Assembly (NCBI GenBank): GCA_050633665.1
Contig: JBOEGY010000006.1
Span: 1 to 64,000 of the forward strand
DNA from: JAUIAI01 sp050633665
GTDB lineage: Bacteria > Pseudomonadota > Gammaproteobacteria > Burkholderiales > Burkholderiaceae_E
Reading direction: 5' to 3'
DNA: 64,000 bases
Shown: positions 24,513 to 32,598 of the stretch, one piece after another
Position numbering within the stretch: the stretch's first letter is position 1
Layout of the letters: the number at the start of each line of letters is the position of its first letter
Program-made: the position numbers and the translations under genes
The notes under the pieces: model-generated
Databases searched by the model: none
Seen by the model: only the letters and a program-made list of their open reading frames with translations
Told to the model about the DNA's origin: nothing

Positions 24513-27500
24513 TCAGCTCAGCTTAGCCTGCAATGTTTTGAGCGATCTGAAGTAGGGGTCGCTTTGCCAGCTGAATGTTTGTGCTGTCTGTAGTCGCAAT
24601 TTTGGAAACCGGGCGAAAAGCCGGTTCAAGGCAAGCCTCGCCGTTTCCTGAGCCAGCGGCTCGCCAATGCATCTGTGCAACCCGTGACCAAAGCCGTAGT
24701 GCTTGTCAGCATTGGGTCGCCCCGGCCGGAACTCATCAGGATTTTCAAAGAGACCGGGCTCCCGGTTGGCTGAGCCATATACAACGACGACGCGGGTATC
24801 GGCCGGGATTGCTACGCCGGCAATCTGAGTGTCTTCGGCTGCAAACCGATCTGCCAGCTGGAATGGCGCGTCAAGTCGAATCAGTTCGAGGATATCGTCG
24901 GCCTGCACCGCCGACTTGTCGGAGCAGGCTCTCCAGTTGTCTGACTCCAGCAGGTTTTTGATACCGGTCGTTAGCAAGAACTCAGTTGACAGATAGCCCC
25001 CCATCAGGAAATGCATCGCGCTTAATGCAGCCTCTCCTGAGGTGAGTTTTCCGGCCTGAAACAGGTGACGAACCCGCTCGAGTATAGAGTCTGCCGGTAG
25101 CGGGCTGGTACCGGTAATGATCTGATCAATAATGAATTCGGTTTTCGCCTGGGCTCTTGCCGCGTTCGCCCGAATGTTGGCACTGAGCGCACGATCCCGA
25201 GTGTGGAACATGATGGTCATTAGCTGAGCCAGTTCGGCGGAGATTGCACTACCCGCCCCAGTGCCGAAAAACGTCATGAAAGCATCGCGCGGCACACGCG
25301 CGGCAAACTGACCGACCAGATCTACCGGTCTGCCTGATGCCTGCTCCAGGGCGTCAAGCGCTGACTCAATAGCATCCGTGATGGCTGCCTGCTGGCTGTC
25401 GCGGGCTCGCTGAAGGACTTCGTCGAGCGCGCCGCGGACCTCAGTATGGCGTGACCCATCGAGGTGAAAGATACCTCGGTCCCAGGTTTCGTTGGGCGGG
25501 CGTTTCAGGAAGATGTCTTTTCGGGTTTCGCAGACTTCTTCTATCAGCTCGCGGGTGAATACCCAGTAAGAGTCGTGTTGCCGGATTCGGCAGACCGGGC
25601 TGTATGAGCGGCATCCTTCATAGAAGAGGTAAGGGTCGGCAATAAACTGTGGATCCTTGACGTCTAGGTAATCAGCGTCGAACGGTTTGCTTTTTCCGTG
25701 ACGGATATAGGCGGGCGCGGCAGCGGTAAGCGCCTGGTTTGCCGGCTGCTCAGCAGGACTTTTTCCGGCAAGCCGCCGTAGCGCGGCGATGCCTGGCATG
25801 AATACGTACAGGCTGCCGCGAGTGGTGACCAGTTGCGGCAGGCTGACTTTACAGCGGCCGGGTTGCGCTGATTGCTGGAAATCGAAATGCCCGCTGTTCT
25901 GTTGGTTCCCGATGATCGGGTCAGCCTGACCGCGAATAGCCTGAACAGTCTTGTTGCCCTGCGCCCAGGCCTGCAACAGAAATTCATATTGGCGTTCCAG
26001 GTCAGCGCAGATGAATACGCCGAGCAGACCGCGTTCGTCGGGTTTCCCGGGTGCTGGCCACTGATAGGGCATGCCGCGCCTGATCAGGCGGCGGCTGTAG
26101 GGTTTGCCCGTGGTCTGAGCGCCGCGCGGATTCATGCGCCGCACATGCGAACCCAGCGGGCAGATGGCGCCCTGGTGGTCGGGTTCGACTTCAGGGTGGT
26201 TGACGGTGGGCGCATAGTCAAACCGGTTTGCGTCAGTCAGATCAATGCGTCGCCCGGCCTGCTGATCACACAGTGAAGTCTGTTGTGAAAGCGGTGTTCC
26301 ATTGCGCCAGCGTCCCATCAGACGGGCGGCGACTGCCTCTTCGCTGATACCGGTCTGACGGGCGGCGTCTTGCAATAGTTTGTCGAAAGCGTCGACATCT
26401 TGACGCATTAGCCGGATGGCTGCGAATGTGCCGTTTTGACCGATTTCTGGCGCAATTTTGCCGATTGATTTAGCGCCGTAGGCGTTGAGAAACGCCGTGC
26501 CCAATAGAAACTCTCCGACGCCGGCCTTGGGTTGGCAGTCGTCACGGGTATCAAGGGTCGGCGGCTGACCGAGCCCGGCAATCTGTGGTTGGGCGATGCC
26601 TTCGCGATAGCCAAAATGCCCCCGGCCAGTCGCGGGTACCGCCGCGCAGTCCGACCAGACGGTTGTTATCTCATGGGTGTTGAGTAGTTCGGTGAGTCGC
26701 TCACAGGCGTCGATCAAAGCCTGTGGTTTTCTGGCCAGAATCGAGACCATGCAGTCAATCGCCTGCCCCGGGTGACCGAGTATCCAGGTGTCTGGGCTGT
26801 TTGCGCCAGTGTCGGCATGTCTTTTGGCGCGCTCGGGATGAGCTGGTCCGTCGGAAAACGCAGCCGGAAAGCGGGTCAGCTCGTGGGCCGGTACGCCCAG
26901 CGTGGCGAGTCCCCGGTGGGTCAGGCCGATCGTCAGGCAATAAGCGGGTTGGAGTTCTTCACTCGCGGCAAGACTGGTCACCTCGAGTTGACCCGGTGCG
27001 CCCTGTGATGTCAGAGCGCTGATCAAGGCCTGTGCTTGCGACGTCGTCTCAAACTCCAGCGCGAAGTGATGCCCTACCCGGGCTCTGTAAGGTTCCAGCG
27101 TATTGGCTTGAATGTCAGCCTTGTCAATATCGAACGGACGCGCGTGCTCATAATGGCGGGGCGGCAAATCGGCGGGATCGACAATGTCGAGTACTGTCTT
27201 TTCCGGATAAGCCGAATAAACAGGCCAGGGGTCTACAACACCACCCAGCACTTTGTTGTTGGCTTTGATGAATTGCAGAAACTCAACCGGGTTGTCTCGA
27301 ACCGGTAGGGGTGGCGCGTCGCGGATAAACGCCATGATCAGATCGAAAGTGTCGCCGATCGTGGCGGTGAAGTCATTGATATAGGGTTCCAGTTCCCCGT
27401 CAAAAACGGTGATCACCTGTAGCGCCGAGCCGTCAGGCGTTGGCAAGAACCGGGCGGTGTGGATGAAGTTCAGCGCACGCAGCGATTGATTGGTCCTGCG

Positions 27501-27656
27501 CCGGAATTTGAATAACGTCGACAATAAGATTCGCATTTGCTGAGGATCTTCCAGCTCAAGGAACAGATTCAGCCCGCCAGCAACAGCTCCGGGCTCGCTG
27601 CTGTCATAGGCCATCTCTGCCAATCGCTGTGTCTGGAAATTCATTGCCTTTCTCAT
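24513..27656 (-). CDS. DyP-type peroxidase / cytochrome P450 fusion protein
   Basis: A single 1047-codon frame with two haem enzymes. Residues about 1-175 form an N-terminal extension of unknown fold. Residues about 180-640 are a DyP-type peroxidase: GYREGIAQPQ (the GxxDG motif with Glu in place of Asp, residues 349-353), proximal His504 in CPLGSHVRRMNPR, and the distal Arg region RLIRRGMPY. Residues about 655-1047 are a P450: I-helix MGGYLSTEF (about 895-903), ExxR at 924-927 (ELIR), and the Cys loop FGHGLHRCIG with thiolate Cys996. No reductase or ferredoxin domain is fused. Likely idea: the peroxidase and P450 act on one substrate or share peroxide. It is 29 nt behind a large regulator on the same strand, so they appear co-transcribed. 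Confidence 0.93.
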   Translation of the reverse strand: MRKAMNFQTQRLAEMAYDSSEPGAVAGGLNLFLELEDPQQMRILLSTLFKFRRRTNQSLRALNFIHTARFLPTPDGSALQVITVFDGELEPYINDFTATIGDTFDLIMAFIRDAPPLPVRDNPVEFLQFIKANNKVLGGVVDPWPVYSAYPEKTVLDIVDPADLPPRHYEHARPFDIDKADIQANTLEPYRARVGHHFALEFETTSQAQALISALTSQGAPGQLEVTSLAASEELQPAYCLTIGLTHRGLATLGVPAHELTRFPAAFSDGPAHPERAKRHADTGANSPDTWILGHPGQAIDCMVSILARKPQALIDACERLTELLNTHEITTVWSDCAAVPATGRGHFGYREGIAQPQIAGLGQPPTLDTRDDCQPKAGVGEFLLGTAFLNAYGAKSIGKIAPEIGQNGTFAAIRLMRQDVDAFDKLLQDAARQTGISEEAVAARLMGRWRNGTPLSQQTSLCDQQAGRRIDLTDANRFDYAPTVNHPEVEPDHQGAICPLGSHVRRMNPRGAQTTGKPYSRRLIRRGMPYQWPAPGKPDERGLLGVFICADLERQYEFLLQAWAQGNKTVQAIRGQADPIIGNQQNSGHFDFQQSAQPGRCKVSLPQLVTTRGSLYVFMPGIAALRRLAGKSPAEQPANQALTAAAPAYIRHGKSKPFDADYLDVKDPQFIADPYLFYEGCRSYSPVCRIRQHDSYWVFTRELIEEVCETRKDIFLKRPPNETWDRGIFHLDGSRHTEVRGALDEVLQRARDSQQAAITDAIESALDALEQASGRPVDLVGQFAARVPRDAFMTFFGTGAGSAISAELAQLMTIMFHTRDRALSANIRANAARAQAKTEFIIDQIITGTSPLPADSILERVRHLFQAGKLTSGEAALSAMHFLMGGYLSTEFLLTTGIKNLLESDNWRACSDKSAVQADDILELIRLDAPFQLADRFAAEDTQIAGVAIPADTRVVVVYGSANREPGLFENPDEFRPGRPNADKHYGFGHGLHRCIGEPLAQETARLALNRLFARFPKLRLQTAQTFSWQSDPYFRSLKTLQAKLS

Positions 27657-27685
27657 TCGGGTTAATTGTTTCGAGCGGGAAACCT

Positions 27686-30247
27686 CTAGCCCGGTGTCTC
27701 AGTGTGTCCGCGTGGTGTTCGCAAGATCAATTCGGTTAGATCGTCTTCGCTCATGAAGCTGCCTTCGTCTATCCAAGTCTGCGTCTGCGCGCTGTTATCG
27801 GCGGCGCCGATAAGCGTCATTGCGGCATTGCGAATTGTTTGTTCCAGCGAATTGCGGCTGCTGGCGCTGCGGCGGCGGGCTTCGTCGGCTGCGCCAATGA
27901 GTCGTGCTGCATCGGACAGTCGGTTTTCGTGAGCCAGCAGCAAAGCGAAGACATCGCCGCGGGCAAAGAACAGGCTTGAGCGTTGCAGATGGGGAATCGC
28001 TTCAGTGGCCGTCTGACGTGCCGCAGGCAGTTGGTGTTCAAAAATCAGGGCGGCGGTCAGTCCTGCCAACGCATGGCTTAATGTGAGCCCGGCGCCGCGA
28101 GTGCCTCGAGCCCGGGCGGCGAGGTCGTGGTAGCGGCTGCTGGCTTCATTGGCGTTGCCCAGAATCAGGTGGGCTCCGGCGATGTCGTTGAGCAGGATAA
28201 GACTGTAACGACTGACGCCGGAAGACTCGGCCAGTTCGTAGGCCTGTTCCCAGGTGCTCAGTGAGCGGGCATAGTCGCCCGACCGGTCCTCCAGCATGCC
28301 TTGTACTCGCAGACGCCTGATCTTGTCGGCAACCGGAAGCCGGTGAGCCTCCATCTCGGCGGCACGCGCCAGTGCTTCAGAGGCCAGATCAAATGCCTGA
28401 ATTTCCAGCAGGGCTTGCGCTTTTTGTCGCAGACAGGCGTGTTGATGCCGGCGGTTGCCGAGCGTCTCAAAAATAAGCGCTGCCCGGTCGAACGCCTCGA
28501 TGCATTGTTTGACCGGTAACCGGCCGTCAGAACCGAGCCGACCGAGCCACTGCCAGTACTGTGCTTGCAGTGGTTGCGGCGTGGACGGCTTGAGTAGCGG
28601 TTTTACCTTCAGGTGGCGGGCGAGGGCTTCGGCCACAAATCCTTCTACCGCGAGAATCATTCCCGAAGCGCAGACCAGTTCTATGGCCATTTCATCGTCA
28701 CCGTCCGGGCCGACGGCCCATAGATAAGCGCGGCGTGTATTGTTCATCTCGCGCACGCTGGATTCAGTGTCGCGCGCCTTGATCGCTTGTCTCAGTGCGG
28801 CCAGGGTGGCCGATGCATGACGGCGTCTGGTTTGCGCCGTCTCTGCCGCCAGTTCCAGTTTTTCGTTGGCATAGTTGCGACTGGTTTCCAGCAGCCGGTA
28901 GCGAGGCGGTTCTGTCTGCTGGATACTGACCAGCGATTTGTCTATCAGGGAGCTGAGGTGGTCGGCGGCTTCCCATTCATCAAGCGAATCGTCCATGACG
29001 ACAGCCTGCATGGCTTCCAGCGTGAAACCGCCTACAAAAACTGACAGTCGACGGAATACGCGTTGTTCATCGTCACTGAGTAGATCATGACTCCAGTCCA
29101 GTGCTGCCCGCAGGGTCTGATGGCGCGGCGTTAGTTGCATACCGTTGTTGAAAATACGCAGCGAGTCGTTGATTCGGGCAAGCAGGCGCTCAAGTCCGTA
29201 CATGGGAACGCGCGCGGCTGCCAGTTCGAGTGCCAGGGGAATGCCGTCGAGTTGTTGGCAGATCGCGGCAGTCGCGGCGGCTTTGTCGGTGGTCAGGACG
29301 AAATTTGAATCAAGCTCACGCACGCGCTCTACAAACAGGCGAACCGCGCCAGTCGGAGTGGCATGATCAATCGCATTCAGGCCGGGTAAAGCCAGTGGCT
29401 CGAGCCGGAAGAGTTGTTCTTCGGGAATGCGCAACACTGTCTGACTGGTGGCCAGAATCTTGATTTCGGGGGCTTCATGGAGCAGTGCATGAATAACCGG
29501 CCGCACCGCCTCTATCAGGTGTTCGCAGTTATCCAGTACCAGTAGTAAGCGACGCGGACGCAGCGCCTGAGAGAGCGCGGGGAGCGCTGGCCTGTCCGCT
29601 GGTAGCGAGATTTGCAAGGCCTGGGCAATGCTGCCTGCTAATTGCTCCGCCTGCTCGATCGAATCCAGTTCAACCATCCAGACCCCATCGGGAAAACGCG
29701 GCTGCAGATCATCGGCTATTGCCTGAGCCAGTCGGGTCTTGCCGATGCCCGATGGGCCGGTAATTGTTACCAGGGATCGTCGATCAAGCTGGTCGCCAAG
29801 GTCGATCAGTTCCTGCTCGCGGCCGTACAGCACGGGGAGCCGGGCGGGCAGATTGCTCAGCCTTGGCGCGGATTCGGGAGCCGGCTCGACCGACGGACTG
29901 TCCGGGTTGGATTCAACGCCCTCCGCGCCGACCGGAGCGACCAGTTGGTAACCACGGCCGGGAATTGTCTTGATGGTTTCCGGACCGAGCAACTTTCGCA
30001 GCGTCGAGATCTGAACTGACAAGTTGTTTTCTTCGACGATCAGCCCGGTCCAGGCGGCGTCTATCAGGGCGGTCCGGCTGACGACCAGACCGTAGTTTTC
30101 GATCAGGACTCTGAGGACATCGAACGCGCGCGTACCGATAGGGCACGGTTGCCCGTCTTCCAGCAGCAGCCGTTCCGTGATGCGGATCTCAAACCGGCCA
30201 AGAATAAATTTGTCCGGGGTCGGTCTTGTTGTTTCTCTTCCGTCCAA
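27686..30247 (-). CDS. Winged-helix / NTPase / TPR transcriptional regulator
   Basis: An 853-residue regulator. Residues about 15-105 form an OmpR/CadC-type winged helix (GTRAFDVLRVLIENYG, then NLSVQISTLRKLLG and PGRGYQLVAPV). Residues about 135-400 hold an AAA/NB-ARC-like NTPase with Walker A GPSGIGKT (164-171) and Walker B LLLVLDNCEHL. The C-terminal half is helical repeats (TPR-like). The layout is that of AfsR/SARP-like and MalT-like signal-transduction ATPases, which are switched by a ligand on the repeat region. It precedes the DyP-P450 gene by 29 nt on the same strand; autoregulated pathway-specific control is a reasonable inference. Confidence 0.9.
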   Translation of the reverse strand: MDGRETTRPTPDKFILGRFEIRITERLLLEDGQPCPIGTRAFDVLRVLIENYGLVVSRTALIDAAWTGLIVEENNLSVQISTLRKLLGPETIKTIPGRGYQLVAPVGAEGVESNPDSPSVEPAPESAPRLSNLPARLPVLYGREQELIDLGDQLDRRSLVTITGPSGIGKTRLAQAIADDLQPRFPDGVWMVELDSIEQAEQLAGSIAQALQISLPADRPALPALSQALRPRRLLLVLDNCEHLIEAVRPVIHALLHEAPEIKILATSQTVLRIPEEQLFRLEPLALPGLNAIDHATPTGAVRLFVERVRELDSNFVLTTDKAAATAAICQQLDGIPLALELAAARVPMYGLERLLARINDSLRIFNNGMQLTPRHQTLRAALDWSHDLLSDDEQRVFRRLSVFVGGFTLEAMQAVVMDDSLDEWEAADHLSSLIDKSLVSIQQTEPPRYRLLETSRNYANEKLELAAETAQTRRRHASATLAALRQAIKARDTESSVREMNNTRRAYLWAVGPDGDDEMAIELVCASGMILAVEGFVAEALARHLKVKPLLKPSTPQPLQAQYWQWLGRLGSDGRLPVKQCIEAFDRAALIFETLGNRRHQHACLRQKAQALLEIQAFDLASEALARAAEMEAHRLPVADKIRRLRVQGMLEDRSGDYARSLSTWEQAYELAESSGVSRYSLILLNDIAGAHLILGNANEASSRYHDLAARARGTRGAGLTLSHALAGLTAALIFEHQLPAARQTATEAIPHLQRSSLFFARGDVFALLLAHENRLSDAARLIGAADEARRRSASSRNSLEQTIRNAAMTLIGAADNSAQTQTWIDEGSFMSEDDLTELILRTPRGHTETPG

Positions 30248-30456
30248 TCGTTGTGGTCCCTCTTGGGTAAATCTACTCCAATCCGGTCTTCTTTAGAATA
30301 TTTAATACTGGTTTCAGACTGTTGAAGGACGGTTGGTCGCGTCAGGCGCGAAAGTAGGCATCAACGGTGACTGTTTAGCCCATCAGAGCTAGTAACAGCG
30401 CCAATCCCAAGCTTATAAGGCGTTGTCAGCGCCGGAATCTCAGACAGGAGTGAACC

Positions 30457-31080
30457 ATGGACCAAGGATTGCTAACCAGGAAGTCAGAACTCGTGGGGCG
30501 CCCGGCCGACATCGTCTGGTCACGTTATGCCAGGCCAGAACGCCGATCCAGCGAGCCCGTATTTGATTTTCGCATTGATGCGAGCGGGCGCTTGCTTAAT
30601 ACCTCCACGGCAGCGCTGTTACGTTTGTCAGCGGGAGCACCGTTGCGACGCGATGAGGGCTTGCTTCGTCCGGCTGACGCGAAGTTCGACATCGAATGGT
30701 TCGACGCTGTCCAATTGGTGTCGATGGCAGGCAGCCCCCAAATCTGCCGGATCGGCGTTCGGCCCCGGGTGGCGCACGCCTGTTTACAGAAGGGCAGAAG
30801 CAATGATGTATTGGTGACGCTGGAGGCCGAGGCGATCTGTGATGAGGCTTTGTTTGAGGTCTATGCGCTTCGTTACTCGCTGACCTGCGCCGAACGGCGA
30901 ATTCTCTGGAAGCTGTCTCTCGGGCTTGAACCCAAGAGAATTGCTTTTGCCCAGGAAATATCCGAAAGCACCGTGCGAACCCATATCAAGGCGATTCTGG
31001 CTAAGACCGGAGAGCCCACAATTCGGCATCTGGTGATCCGGCTGGCTCGTTTGCCACAGGTAGGCAATATGAGGGTTTGA
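30457..31080 (+). CDS. LuxR-type helix-turn-helix regulator
   Basis: A 207-residue protein with an AGGAG site 7 nt before the ATG. The C-terminal third is a LuxR/GerE HTH (LTCAERRILWKLSLGLEPKR, then ISESTVRTHIKAILAKTGEP). The N-terminal part (FDFRIDASGRLLNTSTAALL) resembles a degraded PAS-like sensor. Divergent from the winged-helix/NTPase regulator with 209 nt between them, so the two regulators and the DyP-P450 enzyme form a compact block. No phosphoacceptor receiver domain. Confidence 0.87.
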   Translation: MDQGLLTRKSELVGRPADIVWSRYARPERRSSEPVFDFRIDASGRLLNTSTAALLRLSAGAPLRRDEGLLRPADAKFDIEWFDAVQLVSMAGSPQICRIGVRPRVAHACLQKGRSNDVLVTLEAEAICDEALFEVYALRYSLTCAERRILWKLSLGLEPKRIAFAQEISESTVRTHIKAILAKTGEPTIRHLVIRLARLPQVGNMRV

Positions 31081-31100
31081 TAGGTTTTAACTATCAAACC
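31074..31100. terminator. Inverted repeat between convergent genes, possible bidirectional terminator
   Basis: Perfect 10-bp arms GGTTTGATAG (31074-31083) and CTATCAAACC (31091-31100), loop GTTTTAA. The stop codon of the LuxR-type gene lies inside the left arm. There is no clean T tract, so termination is plausible but not certain. Confidence 0.5.
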
Positions 31101-31122
31101 TTGGTGTTTCAGGTGGTTTACG

Positions 31123-31677
31123 CTATAGAGGGGCCCAGTTTTCCGGCGGCTCCTTGCCTGGGTGAATCGCACCGCACTGTGAACAGCTCCGCTGTTCCGG
31201 GTTTTGATAGAAGGCGTCGAATAGCGGCGGCAGGTCTTTGACGATGTCGGTCACCGCCAGTTCGACCCGGTGCACGAGATGCCCGCAGTTAAAGCAGAAC
31301 CATTCAAACCCGTCTTTATCTTCCGCCCGGCGAGTCCCTTCCACCACCAGGCCCACCGAACCAGGCACTGGCCGTTGTGGCGAGTGCCGGACGTGTGGCG
31401 GCAGTAGAAACACTTCGCCTTCGCGGATCGGAACATCAAAGATCTGACCGTTCTCTGCGATCTTCAGCACCATGTCGCCTTTGAGCTGGTAGAAAAATTC
31501 TTCAACGGCGTCGTCATGAAAGTCAACCCGTTGGTTCGGCCCGCCGACAATCATGACCACCATATCGGTCTTCGTATCGAACAATTGCCTGTTGCTGACC
31601 GGTGGCTTCAGGAACTGCTGATTTTCATTGATCCAGTGTTGAAAATTGAATGGCTTGAATCTCGACTGCATTGTCAT
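31123..31677 (-). CDS. nbaC: 3-hydroxyanthranilate 3,4-dioxygenase
   Basis: A 184-residue cupin: opens 3-hydroxyanthranilate to 2-amino-3-carboxymuconate semialdehyde, which cyclises to quinolinate. Iron ligands are in VDFHDDAVEEFFYQLKGD (His, Glu) and PPHVRHSPQRP (His). The bacterial-type second, rubredoxin-like iron site is present as CFNCGH and CSQCGA. Length fits bacterial HAO. Start at 31677; an in-frame ATG two codons later is equally possible. The upstream gene 37 nt away is aspartate dehydrogenase, giving two quinolinate-supplying activities in one unit. No kynureninase or kynurenine monooxygenase is in the window. Confidence 0.95.
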   Translation of the reverse strand: MTMQSRFKPFNFQHWINENQQFLKPPVSNRQLFDTKTDMVVMIVGGPNQRVDFHDDAVEEFFYQLKGDMVLKIAENGQIFDVPIREGEVFLLPPHVRHSPQRPVPGSVGLVVEGTRRAEDKDGFEWFCFNCGHLVHRVELAVTDIVKDLPPLFDAFYQNPEQRSCSQCGAIHPGKEPPENWAPL

Positions 31678-31714
31678 CCGGCGGGCCTGGTGTCTGGAAT
31701 GTAGTGGCAGCTTA

Positions 31715-32509
31715 TCAAACCACTAGCGGATTTAGTCGTCGGTTGACCGCGGCGATGATGCTCATCGCGGTCAGTGCCGACGATTTCGGGTTGTTTGGCA
31801 AAGGCTTGCCGGCGATCGTGAACTGCATATGGCCAAATAATCCGCTTAGATCGAGTTGGTGAATGTTTTCGGTAATCGTTGGGTCGGCGATCAGCTCAAC
31901 CGTTGTCTCGTCCAGTCCGATGCCGGCCAATGCGACAGTTGCTGCCACATTGGCATTCTTGGGGTAAAGCAATGCGGCTTGTCTGGCGGTGCCGCTGAAA
32001 TGCACGGTCGGTTCGTTGATGTGATCAAGGTTAATAGCCTGCTCGGCGGCTGAGCCGCGCCAGCCCTCAGGCGGTTTGCGCCCGCGATAAACCAGTCGGT
32101 CAATGCCGCCGACGGCGGCGGCGCAGATGGCGTCGATCGCACCGATCGCCCCGCAAGCCAGTGTGACCGTGGCACCGGCTGTCTTTGCTGCCTGCTCCAG
32201 GCTGATCGCGAGACCGTCTTCGGCCAGCGCGCCGTTGGAGACGATGATCAGATCAATCCCGCGGCTCAGGGCGTCGCCTGCATGGGTGGCAAGAGCCTGA
32301 TGTCCTGCGCATTCGATCAGCAGATCAATCGGGCCGCGGATGTCATCGATTCTGCTGGCCGCAGGCATGGCGTTGCCAAGTGCCTCGCGGGCCGCTTGCT
32401 CCCGTCCGGGGCGACAAATCACCCCGCGCAGATGGATACGCGGGTCTTGTCGCAGTTTTTCGACGACATAAGCGGCGATCGCCCCGTGCCCGAGTATGAC
32501 GACGTTCAT
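31715..32509 (-). CDS. nadX: Aspartate dehydrogenase
   Basis: Start at the ATG at 32507-32509 (AGAGG 5-6 nt upstream), giving 264 residues that begin directly with the Rossmann fold, MNVVILGHGAIAAYVVEKL. Family marks: LLIECAGHQAL, IIVSNGALAEDG, LACGAIGAIDAICAA and PKNANVAATVALAGIG. The enzyme oxidises L-aspartate with NAD(P)+ to iminoaspartate, used by NadA to make quinolinate, or runs in reverse to make aspartate. It leads the two-gene unit with 3-hydroxyanthranilate dioxygenase. Confidence 0.92.
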   Translation of the reverse strand: MNVVILGHGAIAAYVVEKLRQDPRIHLRGVICRPGREQAAREALGNAMPAASRIDDIRGPIDLLIECAGHQALATHAGDALSRGIDLIIVSNGALAEDGLAISLEQAAKTAGATVTLACGAIGAIDAICAAAVGGIDRLVYRGRKPPEGWRGSAAEQAINLDHINEPTVHFSGTARQAALLYPKNANVAATVALAGIGLDETTVELIADPTITENIHQLDLSGLFGHMQFTIAGKPLPNNPKSSALTAMSIIAAVNRRLNPLVV

Positions 32510-32598
32510 TGTCCGGCCTCTGATGGTTGGTCTGCGCTGAGGACTGAAGCTTAGAGCATTGTGGCGACGGTCTGCCGGCAAGCGAATAGAATCAGATC

